The notes under the pieces: generated by a model
Seen by the model: only the letters and a program-made list of their open reading frames with translations
Told to the model about the DNA's origin: nothing
The model's database searches: none
Shown here: one piece after another, positions 1 through 12,115 of the stretch
Layout of the letters: each line of letters opens with the position of its first letter
Numbering within the stretch: the first letter of the stretch is position 1
Program-made: the position numbers and the translations under genes
NCBI RefSeq assembly: GCF_900496995.4
Contig: NC_044023.1
Coordinates: 22,824,453 to 22,888,452 of the forward strand
Direction: 5' to 3'
Length of the DNA: 64,000 bases
Source: Aquila chrysaetos chrysaetos
Taxonomy: Eukaryota; Chordata; Aves; Accipitriformes; Accipitridae

Positions 1-3000
1 CCACACCACTTCAACAGCTACCAAAGCTCTACTCAGATTTTGAAAATTAAACTTGCTACAACCTTCAATTAAAAAGAAGAAAAATGTATTTTTTTCCTTA
101 AAAGAAGGGACTTTTCCACTCAAACACTGACGTAACAGCAATGGATCACAATGGAAAACAGACCTTCAATCCCAAACGACCACATTTACACGAAGTCACC
201 CAAATTCTGCTGCAATGAAACCACTGCAGCTCCAGTCACACAGTGCAGCTTGAGGCATCAAAGGCAAGCAGAGGAAAAAAGTTTCAACAAATTCCACATT
301 CTGAAGCACTGATGATATAAAACCTTTTTCTACCAATCTCACCTCTGTTATGGTCTCTGAACATCAAGGTGATCTTTTAACAAGATCAACTGATGTAAGT
401 GGGGAGGGGGGAAATCGTATAAACTTTGAAGTACCCAAACCCCAAAGAAACACCTAAAGCTGTACCTATGTGCCCAAAAGCTGCTTGGTTATTCTTATAC
501 TTGCTGACAGAGTTACTTAAAAATAGTTTATGTATAGTCCTCATCAAACTTTGCCTTTCACTTAGCTCATTATCAGGATTTGAGGCACTGCTTGCAACAC
601 AGAAGGAAACAAAGTCCAAGCAAGTGACATATTCAAGCTGACAGCACCCTATTACAAGACTCTGCATTAGCTATCAGTTATTCTTCTCTCTCTGTAGTCA
701 GTAAAAGATGTGAAGCTCTCTTTGGCAAATGTACTTCTCGGTACCATAATGTCCTCATTTACTTGTCTGTGTTGTGTATTTCTGTTGGTATCAGAAAGTT
801 TAATTAGTCTCTTGCAACTAAAATGACTTCTCTTGACTAATTTGTATTAGACAGGAGGGAAAGATGAGAATGCTTTATGGAGGGCTTAAAAATTTTAGAT
901 ATGTTTCCTAATGCCATGTCTCAGCTGCATTTGTATCTTGCTTCATATTGGCCATTTTAGGGAAGTATCCTTTATTATAAAACTCTTGTTACCTTTCATG
1001 CTCAATTTTTCTTTTTGTCACATCTAGAAAGCTAGGGTCCAAATTATAAACCAACTGATAGAAATGCGATTCTTAAAAAAATATTTTAAATTAACCAAAT
1101 ATTAGTAAAAGTAAACAATCACAGCAGTTTTCATGCAGGCGTTGAAATGAGTTCTCCCCTCTACTCCCTTAAGTACCACAGCGGCCCATCACTGCTCTGC
1201 AGACCAGGCATCTCCTGGCTCTCTGCAGTCTTTCCTAGTGTGAACTTGCTTTCCAGGTCTCCTGCAAATTCCTACCTGAGCAAACCACAGCTCGAGTTTT
1301 CCCAAGGTTTCTGTCTCCTCCTCATCCTTCAGGCTCTGGCAGTGCTCAGCCTTTACACGACAGCTCCAGAAAAGCTGCCCATGGTGACAGCCCGTTCCAA
1401 CAGCCCTGTCTCCAGTGCTTTGTGTTTCACCTTGTACAACTACAGCAGCAGCACCATCCTGCAGTCAGAGCTGACAGATTTTTCACTGTGTCTTTGATAC
1501 CTCAGCATGCCTCATATAACTGGAGCTGCAGCAATGAGACATCTACCTTTTCAGGAAGGCTGCCAATGTACACCAAGCTGAGACTGCAATCGGCTACTGA
1601 GCCCACTGACTGAATGAGGGTCTGTCTCCACATTTAAGATTAATTTCAGTACTTTTGCTCACATTCAGTAGCACCTTAGTTCCCTGGCATTCCATGCAAA
1701 GGGCAACAGCAGCATGTACACCTTCACCCTGACGGCAGGTCTTGCATCTCATCACACCACAAACGTTTGTCCTTTATGACAACAAGCAGAATTTGAATTG
1801 TGATCTATGAAATCCTGAATTTTTACTGAAGTGAAAAACCTAAGGCAGATGTAAAGCAGCAAGGAGGGTTAGAGAAAACTCATTATTACAGAATATGAAT
1901 TATTACCCACAAGTCTCTTAGGTCACCTCTGCTATGCTGTGAAACACACATACTCTTAGCACAAGGCTTATTAAAATACAGACTATCTGACAGAATGGGG
2001 CTATTTTTACCTAAGCTGAACAATATCCAGGCATCTTTCTCAAGCAGTTAAATCAAACTCATACTAAAAAGCACATTAGGAAGGAACTAAAACCAAGCAA
2101 AGTATCTCAGAGACCAGTTTTTGCCCATATCCCCACCTTTCTACTCCTTCTACTGCTAAACACGGTAAAAATAAAAATGCTAACAGTCACCAAGAAGCCA
2201 CCAAAATGCTATACAAAGGAAGTGAAGTTATCTGAATTTCATAAAACACACAAATCTTTCCACAAGATCGCAGCTGGCACCTCAGTGTACAATCTTCCAT
2301 CACAGTTATTTAGACCAGGTCTATACTGTGCTGATTTTAAACCAGCTGGCTTGGCGACTCCTGATTTCAGGCTGAGATGTAGGCAGTCAGCCTGCCCTGA
2401 GCTTGCTGTTACCATGGCCGCGCTGCAGCAGGACCTGCGCTGGCCAGCCTAAAGCCAGCTCATATATGTCCCCATCGGCGGCAAATCAATGTAACACAGG
2501 CACCCCCTTAAAGACCAGGTGATGCTTGCTGCCTCTGTGTGCTACAGTGATTTCTGGCAAAAGAAACTGGGAAAAATACTTCAGTAGGAATTAGGATTTT
2601 CTCAGACACTCCCAGCAGTCATTCAAGAAAAAAATATCAACTATCCTGCACGCTGCATGTTTTCTTTGTGTGGACCACCACCAATACTTGAAAAAGGTAA
2701 CAATTCATCACATACCATACAACTAATAAACCAATTCTATCTTTTGTCAAGAGTGTAAAAGGCAAAGGAGGGAACGGTCAATGATATCCCAAAATCCCTC
2801 CTTCAGCAAGATGAAGAACTGCTGTTCTTAAAAAAAGACATTGCCTGGAATATGTTGAAACCAATACTACGCGATCTTTGCCTTCTACAATAAACCAGGT
2901 ATGAATACACAAAGCAAGAACAAATATATGTTTTCAGCTTGCCCATTATCAGGTATCAGCAGACTGTTAAGAACTGCACACACAAAAACAGCAGTGATAA

Positions 3001-6000
3001 AATTGTATAGACAAGTTGTCTGCTTACGACAGTATTCCTTGGAATAGCAATATATTCACAGCCTGTGTTGATAGCATTTTCATCAAGATTCCTTCTGTGA
3101 ATCTCCACTGGCCCTGTAAAATGTGAATGCCACTGAATTTTGATGGCACAGTGCTCAGCTTTTGGCTTGCATTATCAATTCCCTACCTACTGCACAGGAT
3201 TCCCTCAGAGCGAACACCCAGCCCAGCCTTCCAAAGCAGCCCCTTCCAACATCCCAGGAGCCCTCCTCTCATTGCACATACCCAGGCACCTGAGCACGGC
3301 TGCTGCCGTAACAACAGCACACACAGCACGTGGGGACCGCAGCCATCGGATGGATCGGGGTAAGGCAGCAGCAGGCTGCTGCCAGCTGTCCAGAGCTGAA
3401 GTCACTGGCCTTACATGTATGCTGATCACACCAGGACCTCTGTGCTTACCTCAATTTTGCCACAGCTCTGATCATAAAGCACATACCCAATCTAATTGTA
3501 AAGAAATCTGACCGGAGAGCATTTAATCAGTGAAAAGACTGTGTGTTGTCATACCCAGGTGATACTACTTTTCATGACTCAAACAGTACAGAAGAGGAGG
3601 AACTGCTGATTTGGGGGGCTTTGCTTTTACCTCTCAGGCTATTCAGTCTCAGGTGGCCACAGACTGTGATATGGGATACAGACATCTGTTAAAGCACAAA
3701 TCTACTTGTTAAAATTCTAGCTGGCCACAAGGGAGGTCGGAAAGGCTCAGAGCCCTCCTGACACCTTATTTCATGGGTTCTCTTTGATGAGGCATGCATG
3801 TAAAGAAATCTCATAAGGAAATATACCCAGAGCACCATCATGCAGGAGGACATTGTTGCCTCTCAATTTTTGTAAACAACAGCTTATCTGAACCAAATAA
3901 GACTTCAGCATATCGGATTTAATCACTGAGTTAAACCTTTTGCCTTCTCTTATTTTACGTACATAAACTACTGTCTTCCCTTTCACACACACAATCCTAC
4001 TGAAAAGAGTTCTCTTCTTACCTCCTTCGTGTCTCGTGTGCCTCTTCTTACCTCTGGGCACGCTTTTAATGGTATTACCAACCGGTTGGTAATTAACTTT
4101 TACTCCGGTTTAGTTATTGACCATTTCCCAGGATAGATTATGCAGAAAAACTATTTCACCCATAGCATGGTTTTAGCCAGAAGTAAAACACGACACCTAG
4201 TAACAGATAGTCCTTTTTTTACCCTTCTGGGAGAGCAAGTAACCATGGATGCACAAGAAACAATGCCTGCAGATAAAAAGAATGCCTCCAGATAATAATG
4301 TTTGTCAGAAGAGATTTGCACATTTCTTTGAACTGATATATTTATATCCTGCTAATTATTTGAGAAAAATCTCGGAGACCTTATCACAAAGAAAGTCAAT
4401 GCTACGGTTATAGTTTTTCCCCTCAAGTCTAGGTTTCTCTTTAAAGTATCCCTCAAACTTTGAAGTTTGCTTTTAATAGTTTTCTTTTCAGTCATTTCAG
4501 TAGCTTACACCTATGCAAATACCTACTCTAGAATATACTTGTACAACTTGTCAGGAAACATCTTTAGGATTGAAGTCCATTAGAATTTTTTACAAACAGC
4601 CTAGGTCACATTTTGAAAGACCTGACTGTACTGGTAAATACTCACTCTCTTGTTCTTACTCCGCTTTTCCATGAAAAGCATGGGACATTGCTGTTACTGC
4701 TATGCAAACACCACACAATACAACTGACAGCTTCAATAAGTTGTACGAGCAGGAAGCAAACAACAGTAGGTCACCTTAGGGTCTTTTTTTCCTTTATAGC
4801 CACTGGAATGGCAATTCAGAGAATGTTCTGCTCAGCAGGTTTTCAGCTGCTGATTTTCCCTCTAGTTTTAAAGCCGTAAGGGAGGCAAAATATTACAGGA
4901 AGGACTGTGTCACAGGCTTCAAAGCAACACTACACAAGGACCGGAGGAACAGCAAAGACAGAGGTCATCTCCCCTCCCAAAGTAAAAGGAGAGTAAAATA
5001 TTCTACCACTCACCTGCAGACCCCACCATTTTACTCCATTTAATCACCTTCACCAGTCCCAGCTTAACAGACATGGGTGTTTGCCTCAGGATACTGCAGC
5101 TAACAGCACATCCCACGCAAAACCCCTGAACGATGAGGGGATGTTAGATGGGAGCTTCTGCTCAAGGAGGAACTAAACACTGGTACCACTCCCCAGCCTT
5201 CCGCATGGTTGCGTGGCCTCCTGTAGCTTGGAATTACAACAGCATTGCACTAAAACTACCTTCACTTCAGAGATGCAATGGCGTATTAGAGATTAAAGTG
5301 TCATACCGTTTAAAGTAGTTTTTAAACTTCTTGGTAAGATGGGTAAGATGTATCTCATTCTTTTTCAGCAGACAAACTGATAGAAGTTGATTGGACTGAA
5401 GGTCACATGAAACACCCCAAGTAGCCTGAGCAAGCTGAACTTAGATACGGTTGTAGAAAAATGAGTTTCTTAGAAAGTACAGGAGTCTACAGTATTCAGT
5501 ACTGATACATATGCATCTCACCCAATAATCACTGACATCATAGAAAAATTATTCCACATACAAAAGCATCCCTTGTTATAAGAATTAATAAAAAAGCTAA
5601 ACTACAACTGCTTCTTCACCATTAGGGCAATGTTTACTAAAGCAATTCCAGTCTGCAGATTGTGTCATAGGAAATGTCATTGTGTTCTACTACACCAATG
5701 GAAGTTGACATATTTCAAAAATAATATGCTTAACATCATTTTACTCTACCAAATGTGCAGAGTAAGCAGAAATTCAAGATGTCTTCATGGAGTAGACACC
5801 TCAAACAGAGCAATTCCTTTTTTAAAGCCCAGTGTCTCAGTAATTCAGTTCCTATTTTGTTTAAATGCTTAAAAGTACTTTGCACATTATACTACTGAGC
5901 ACTAGTCTACAAAATCTCAAATGAATAACTAAGGACCTAGGCAATATGTGGAGGTAGGGAAAAAGGATGGCCCAGCTCATCAAATTTCCTCAAGCTGACA

Positions 6001-9000
6001 AAATCAAATCAATGTGTACCAGAAGTGTATATTGAAACACTAATTTGTGAACCTCAGAGACTGTGTCAGATTCTTGAATTCAGTTACTTTTCAGAAAAGA
6101 AGTTTGGAAATGGCAGTGGCAAAGTGCATAATGCCAAAGATAACATTAGAACAAAACAAAACAACAACCAAACAAAAAAAGAGATTCTAACACAATCCAA
6201 ACATTTAAAATCATTCCTTCGGTCCACTAAATACCATAATACTTTCTATGTTACCATAATACCTTCTACACTACTTTATTATTTCACTCAAAATTAAGTG
6301 AAACAAAGCCAGTAAGTCATGGTAACTCATTCATATAGAAGCTCATCGAAGTTTATCTGAAAATATTTTCATTTCTATAATTAAACAACCACTAACCTGA
6401 CAACCCTTAGCAGTAGATTCTCAACTGGTGTCAACTGTCACAATTCTCTTGATCTCTATGAAGGTAGGAATATTTGTATCACCTAAGATCCATTTCTCAC
6501 TGTTTTTATAGAGGCAAATCACAATCTTTTAAACTGGTGCAACAACTATTTTGACATTTCTAAAGAGTCTTGAGTGCCTGACACAAAAATAGGAAGCATA
6601 TATCTTTTATGAAATATGGCTCTTTCCACCCTTGTATACAAAATATATGCAGACACTATAAACACAGCAAAAGCTGGTACAACTGCCTGATTGCAAAGGG
6701 ACAGGTTCTACTGTTTCCCCTGAGGAGTCACAAACTGTGACCCCAGGAATAAAGGCAAACACAATCATGTGTCTCTTCCGAAAATTTAGCTGGAATAAAC
6801 TAGGTATCCAGAGATTCAATTTACAGCTTAAGGCCAAAAAGTGCCATTGCTCATATATCCTGGCCTCCCAAAAACCAGAGTCCATTAAATTTTACCAGCT
6901 ACTACCTTAGGAAGAGCTGCATTTTACTGGAAATGGAAGGAAAACAGACTTCCTTCAAAAAGAAATACCAAGGTAGAATCTCCCTTGTCAGCAAGGACCC
7001 CAAGAAGTGGCTCTCTAAGGCCAAGAACATTTACGTGCAGGAAACATGAAGCAATGTACAAATGGGCAAAGACTCATAAGATCTGGCCCTGCTCTACTCC
7101 TCGCACTGTCTTCCACTACAAGAGATCTCTGCACACTGTGCACCCTGCAGTCCAGCGAGCAGCAACGGAGCCGAGCAAAGGAGCCAGGAACTGCAAGTCA
7201 GCCTGACCTCCCAGCACACCGGGGATGCTGGGGACTGGCAACATTAGGAAATGCAGGGTAGTTAAGTTAAATTTATGACTAATGGCTAGGGATATTAGAA
7301 GTGAAACAATCTGAAACTGCTGGGTTTTGCTACATATGATGTTAGAAATGCAAAAAGTAAGTCCTCACGGCAGCCGCTGTAAGCAAGCTAGGGTTTATTT
7401 CCCCTTTTTGTTATCTCTTTCTCAGGCATTAAACAATTTGTCTGCTTTGTTTATATTGTCAATAGTACTGCATGCCAAGTGTGATATAAAAATTATTTAA
7501 TTAAGTTTGCAAAGCCACCGGGAAAACAATGGAAAGTGGGCACATGAGAAGGGGGACGGAAACATTCTCATGGTATGAGGTTTGAAGCTCTTTTCCAAGT
7601 CTTCCTTTTCTAAAAAAAAAAACAAAAAAACAAAAAACAAAAACAACCTCAATCTTGGACTTGAACTACTTAGTCAAATTCCTTTAACACAGTGTACATC
7701 CTTCTCAGGTGTCTGGAATTAAAATTCAAGCCACCAGAAACAAGCTCAAGTGCATTTCCTGATCACAGGCTTGTATATTTGTTTATATCCTGGAGTTACT
7801 TTGAAAACACCTCCTCAAAACATGCCAAGCCTGGGACACAGGCATCTTCATTCAAAAACCAAAATTACAAAGCACTGTGAGAACAAAACTGAAGGAAAGC
7901 TGCCTCTAATCAATACCATCAGTTTTCTATTTTTAAAGCTTGCGATGGATTTAGTAAAAGAAAGTCAGCAGTCAGATTCAGATCTCTTTTGTAGCAGGTA
8001 ATCCAGCACAACCCAGCAGAAACCAGTATAGCTGCTCTGCATTTGTACCAGCATGAAATTCGATCAAGTTGACTCCCACAATAAAGAGGGGGGGGGAAGA
8101 AACCTTGGCCAGGGGGTGTGTGAAATACTTTAAGTACACAGCTCAAAGGACTGCTCAACTAATTATTCACAGTGATGAAAGAAAAGGTATTTCAACCATA
8201 ACAGAAAACAACCTCAATCACACTAAGATTATGTGACAGAACAACAGGGAACACCAAGTTTTGAAATGACATAGTGAAGGTAGAATACAAGAGCAAACTC
8301 AGATAAAAGGCCACATGAAGAAGTAGATCCTATGCAAAAAAAAAAAAAAAAAAAAAAAAGATTCTGGTTTTGTTACTTTCTATAAAAATCTTGTCAGAGT
8401 CTTTTCACTGGATGGAAAGTGTCTAAATCAGAGAAAGAGAGAGGAACAGAGAGAAGCAGATCTGAGTCATGGGGAACAAAAGCAGATCAGTACAGTAGAA
8501 ACAAGTCAGCAGCCAGTCCCAAAACAGTCTGGCACACAATAAAACGTACCAGTAATTACCAGCTTCTGAGCAGACTTCAGTGAGAGACAGTGGAAGAGCT
8601 ACAGATGAGATGAACAGATGGAAAGACAAAGCCAATCAGGAATCAAAATGCACAGCTCCAGCAAGGAGAATCTCCACCAGTGTACATTTAGCAGTCTTTA
8701 TTTCCCTAACTAGGTCAAGTGATTTTTTTTACCCCTTAACTGCTGTCTGCAGTAAAAAGTTCTGAAGTGAGAAGGATGGATCCCTAAGAACCCCTCAAAA
8801 TATTCTAAGCATGCACGGAAAATAAAGACATGGATGAATATACTCATGTTGGAAGTCCTTTAAACAAGAAGCACAGCAAAGACACAAAGATAATTCCAGC
8901 AACATAAACAAATCACAGTTTGTAGCATAAAATTTAACCAAGGTACAGAACAGTGCACTCCATGAGAATATATGGAAGGGGATAAAATACAAAGTGCTTT

Positions 9001-9640
9001 TCAGAATGACCGGAGAGGCTGAGGGGGAAAAAAAAAAAAAAAAAGTTATATACAATGCTGACAGACAGCAAAAAGCCTTGGTAATTACATTCAGTTTTCT
9101 TATCAATAGGAATTATTTTTCCCCCCTTAGTCTTAAAAGTTTCTCAATATTCTGCTATGAAAAAAATTAATAATAATAATAATTACTATTATTACTAATT
9201 TGGCATTCCATGACCAGAGGTTTGTAAATGTATCAACTAAAAACTCAAGAGCAAACTAATGGGTTGTTCAGGTAAGCATACAAAATCTAGTCAACTACTA
9301 AATAATCCAAAACATTTCAGCTAATACTGTACAGACATTATCAACAAAAGGCTTTCTCTATTCTACCCTGCACACTCAAATCATTCAAATGCTGCAGTAC
9401 TGGCATATGTGTAGATAATCCTGAGTAGAGATGATTCTGAATGCGAAGCAACAGTTTATTTTGACTGAGTGGGAACACAGACTGGCCATTGTACACAAGT
9501 TTCCATGTGATAACGCACAACAGCCTCAGCATGTTTTTTGGCACAAAACGCGGTCCACCATTTCCAAGAAACAAGAATTTAGTCAATATTTGATGTAAAA
9601 ACCCCTGAACACCACAAGAATTACAAAGATGCTTAATGCT
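1..9640. other. Intergenic, no gene identified
   Basis: AT-rich non-coding sequence. Open frames are short (at most about 120 codons), overlap on both strands, and resemble no protein I recognise. The stretch holds simple A-rich tracts (about 7611-7647, 8336-8359, 9027-9044), a short TAA/ATT repeat near 9165-9200, and a perfect palindrome at 4074-4093, listed separately. It lies upstream of SETMAR. Regulatory elements or a non-coding RNA cannot be excluded from sequence alone. Confidence 0.6.
4074..4093. promoter_or_regulatory. Perfect 20-bp palindrome with AACCGGTT core
   Basis: All ten base pairs around the centre 4083/4084 are self-complementary, and the eleventh breaks. The central eight bases are AACCGGTT, the known recognition core of Grainyhead-like (GRHL) and related CP2-family factors, flanked symmetrically by ATTACC and GGTAAT. 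The perfect symmetry is seen directly. Binding is inference. Confidence 0.35.
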
Positions 9641-9735
9641 GAAGATTATGTTCCCTCCTCTGCAAAACCAGAGCTAACCAAAAGCCTGCTGATGTCAATG
9701 GAAGGACTCCCACTGCCTTCACTGGTGTTTGGCTA
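9640..9735. repeat. Ancient amniote interspersed repeat-like fragment
   Basis: The stretch around 9690-9730 (a 'gatgtcaatggaaggactccc' type string followed by 'cactgccttcactggtgtttgg') resembles the 'sequence-matching-motif plus TCAATGGGAG' words that recur in old reptile and bird repeats. The assignment is from memory of that motif only. No family is named. Confidence 0.3.
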
Positions 9736-9829
9736 GAACACACAGGAAAAAAATAGCATTGCTGGAGCCCAGGGGTAAGGAGAACCATGGCAGCAGCAGG
9801 CTTGATTGCTCTGCTCTAGCCGTGGCAGT

Positions 9830-9965
9830 CTGGCCAGAAGACAGGGATGGACTCAGAAGACCCAAGTCCCATGCTGTATCCTGCTAGGCAATCTTTGATG
9901 AGTCATTTGTCCTCTGGACCTCACTTCTCCACTCCTTCACCTACCTCTTTTGTAAAGTTCTCCAA
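9830..9965 (+). repeat. MIR-like SINE fragment (diverged)
   Basis: The order of words matches the MIR core and 3' part: a '...ctaggcaatctttgatgagtca' segment, then 'cctctggacctcacttctcc', then 'tttgtaaag'. This parallels the MIR words for 'tgtgaccttgggcaagtca', 'cctctgtgcctcagtttcc' and 'atctgtaaa'. Many substitutions fit a very old insertion. Weaker than the copy at 21475-21640. Confidence 0.4.
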
Positions 9966-10489
9966 GATCTCCTGACGTGGTTAAAAAAAACCAAAACTCA
10001 CAGCACATTGAAGGTCCACTGCCCTCTGCTGACACAGATCAAGGTCCAGTCCTCTCTAGACTTTTGTTCAGAGTTTAGCTTCCCACTTTTATATCTTGTT
10101 GGCCAGCAACCAACTTCTGGTCTCCCTGCCAGCCATCTGCAATATAGCTGAACCGAGACACATAACCACTGAGATCATGATTGCAATCATGGCTTTGTAA
10201 CAGTTAACACCAATGCCAGCACCATGAAGGACGGCTGAGTTTAGATTTATTTTTCAAATGGTTATAAATATTGTTCACCCATTACAAAGGTTACTCCATC
10301 TTCTTCAAGTTTTTAGACCAATGAAATTCAAGAGTAAATGAAAAAATAGACAAGATGTGCACCAAGTAAGAAATTTCACATCCACTCAGAAGTACCAATT
10401 ATAAAAAGCTATTAAATTGGAATAAGAGTATAAAATATTTATTATTATAGTAAGGGAGACATTAGCTAGGAGTATTGGATTGTATTAAG

Positions 10490-10620
10490 AAACAGAAAAT
10501 TTAGACTGAATATTAGGAAACTGTCCTGACAAAGTGCTATTGATTAGAGAAGTAACATCCTATATGAAGGGAGGGAGCCTCTTCAACTGACAATTAAAAC
10601 AATTTTGGACTGAAAAAAAG
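10490..10620 (+). mobile_element. CR1-type LINE fragment (short, diverged)
   Basis: The string at about 10499-10521 (TTTAGACTGAATATTAGGAA) closely matches the conserved CR1 3'-end word 'TTTAGATTGGATATTAGGAAA'. It is followed by a region with the spacing of the 'tactgaaagggt' and 'cattggaac' words, heavily diverged. CR1 is the dominant LINE of birds. No reading frame survives. Confidence 0.45.
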
Positions 10621-11017
10621 TCCAGTAAATGTACAAGGGGGAATAATTCAGTAAGAAGCTCATTGTTTCTGCCCACAGAAAGCAGTAGCGTTCAGCAGTG
10701 CCCACCTCAAATGGTACTCAGGTTCTCTTCCCCTCCTGCCCTCGAAAATATAATCTTAAAAGTGGCTTAAAAATGCTTTAGTTAAAGAGAAACTCACCAG
10801 ACAGAATGCTTTTTATTTACCTTCCATATTCTGAACTACAAAACTATGTATTTTAGAAACATTAGAAAGTTAAAGTGAGGTAGGACCCTAGCTGTGGAAG
10901 CAGGCTGATGCAATCAGGAACATGACATTTAACATCATCTCCCTCATGCAGCCAAATGTGGCAAATTCTCCATGTAAACCTACTCCAAACACAGCCTTTC
11001 TCCAAGCTCAGAAGGAA

Positions 11018-12115
11018 TGAAACCAACCTGACACCTCACCACAGGCACCAGAATATTTTGTTATAGTCTCAGGTTCATTATTGTCAGTCTTAGAAGCTTG
11101 GAAAAGAGCCACTGCATTAGAAATTACAGGCACAAGTGGGTCAGGTGAAGACCAGCTTCTCACACAAGGTGAGCCAGTATCACAGGTCCAGATACACTGA
11201 TATCTGGAGAGGAAGGAAATCAAGCTCATTAACAGATTTTTCTGCCCCATGCCGATTACTGGTGACTTTCAGGTCATTCATGTGGAACAGCAGAAAGCTC
11301 TTGAGAAAGACTTTAATCACCTGAGACAGAATGCAGGTTTTTGACTCCACCACTTTCCTGACCCCACTGCATGCTGGAGCATCTGGAGACTGCTCTGGTT
11401 TACGTCAGCACCATCTGCACCTCCAAGGACCACGACTCTTCAGACAAGTAAATGAACAGAGTTGCACGCTGCCTCACACATTCATCCCCTCGGTCTCTCC
11501 TGTGTCGCCTCTGCCAAAGCAGGATCACTGTGACTCGCGCAGCAGCAGCTTCCAGCAACTACTCTGCGCTTCCACTGGCAGGTAGTTGGGGTGTGGGCAT
11601 GCGGGTGGCCCTGAAAGGTAATGGCCAGATCCAGACCATCTACTTCACAGAGAAAGCCTGGAGGAGCTGGACTGCAGAGTGGACCAAAGTCATTCACAAG
11701 AAAGGGTTTTTTTTAGTGGGCTTTTTTGTTTGTTTTTGAAGCTTTGTCTGCTCAAAATACCTGTAGAAACTGATGCCTGTGAATTCCTGCATCAAGCAGG
11801 TCCTGGTCACAGATTGCTTACTTAAATATCCAAGAAACTTTCCTAATCTTTGTTTTATACAACTTTTCTATCTTTTGCCAGTCACTGCACTTCCCTTGTT
11901 ACTCAGAAGCAGCTAGCCAGATACAAGCTACATCCAGCATAGCTGTTCTGAGAGTAGCTGGGGAGAAATGAGCAAAATTCAAGGGGAAGCACTTAGACAA
12001 GCATGTGGGTGCCTGGCTGTATCCTGGTGGATGAGATGTTCCTGGAGCTGCTGGTGTCCCCCAACACAAACTCTACTGCTGCTCAGGCTGGGGCTCTCTG
12101 CTGAGCAAGGTGATA
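11018..12115 (+). pseudogene. Possible decayed coding sequence, unrecognised
   Basis: A frame starting after the stop at 11018-11020 stays open to a stop at 11342-11344, interrupted once by TGA at 11198-11200. Its second half (about 47 codons) is rich in codons typical of real proteins, for example Leu-Glu-Arg-Lys-Glu-Ile and Val-Glu-Gln-Gln-Lys-Ala. Coding-like stretches follow in other frames at about 11377-11457, 11590-11703 and 12006-12113. I recognise no family. It may be a frameshifted processed pseudogene or chance open frame. Confidence 0.2.

Noticed and set aside
3771-4061. Minus-strand 96-codon frame with a basic N-terminus
   Set aside because: Not recognised, no flanking gene structure, and length within chance expectation.
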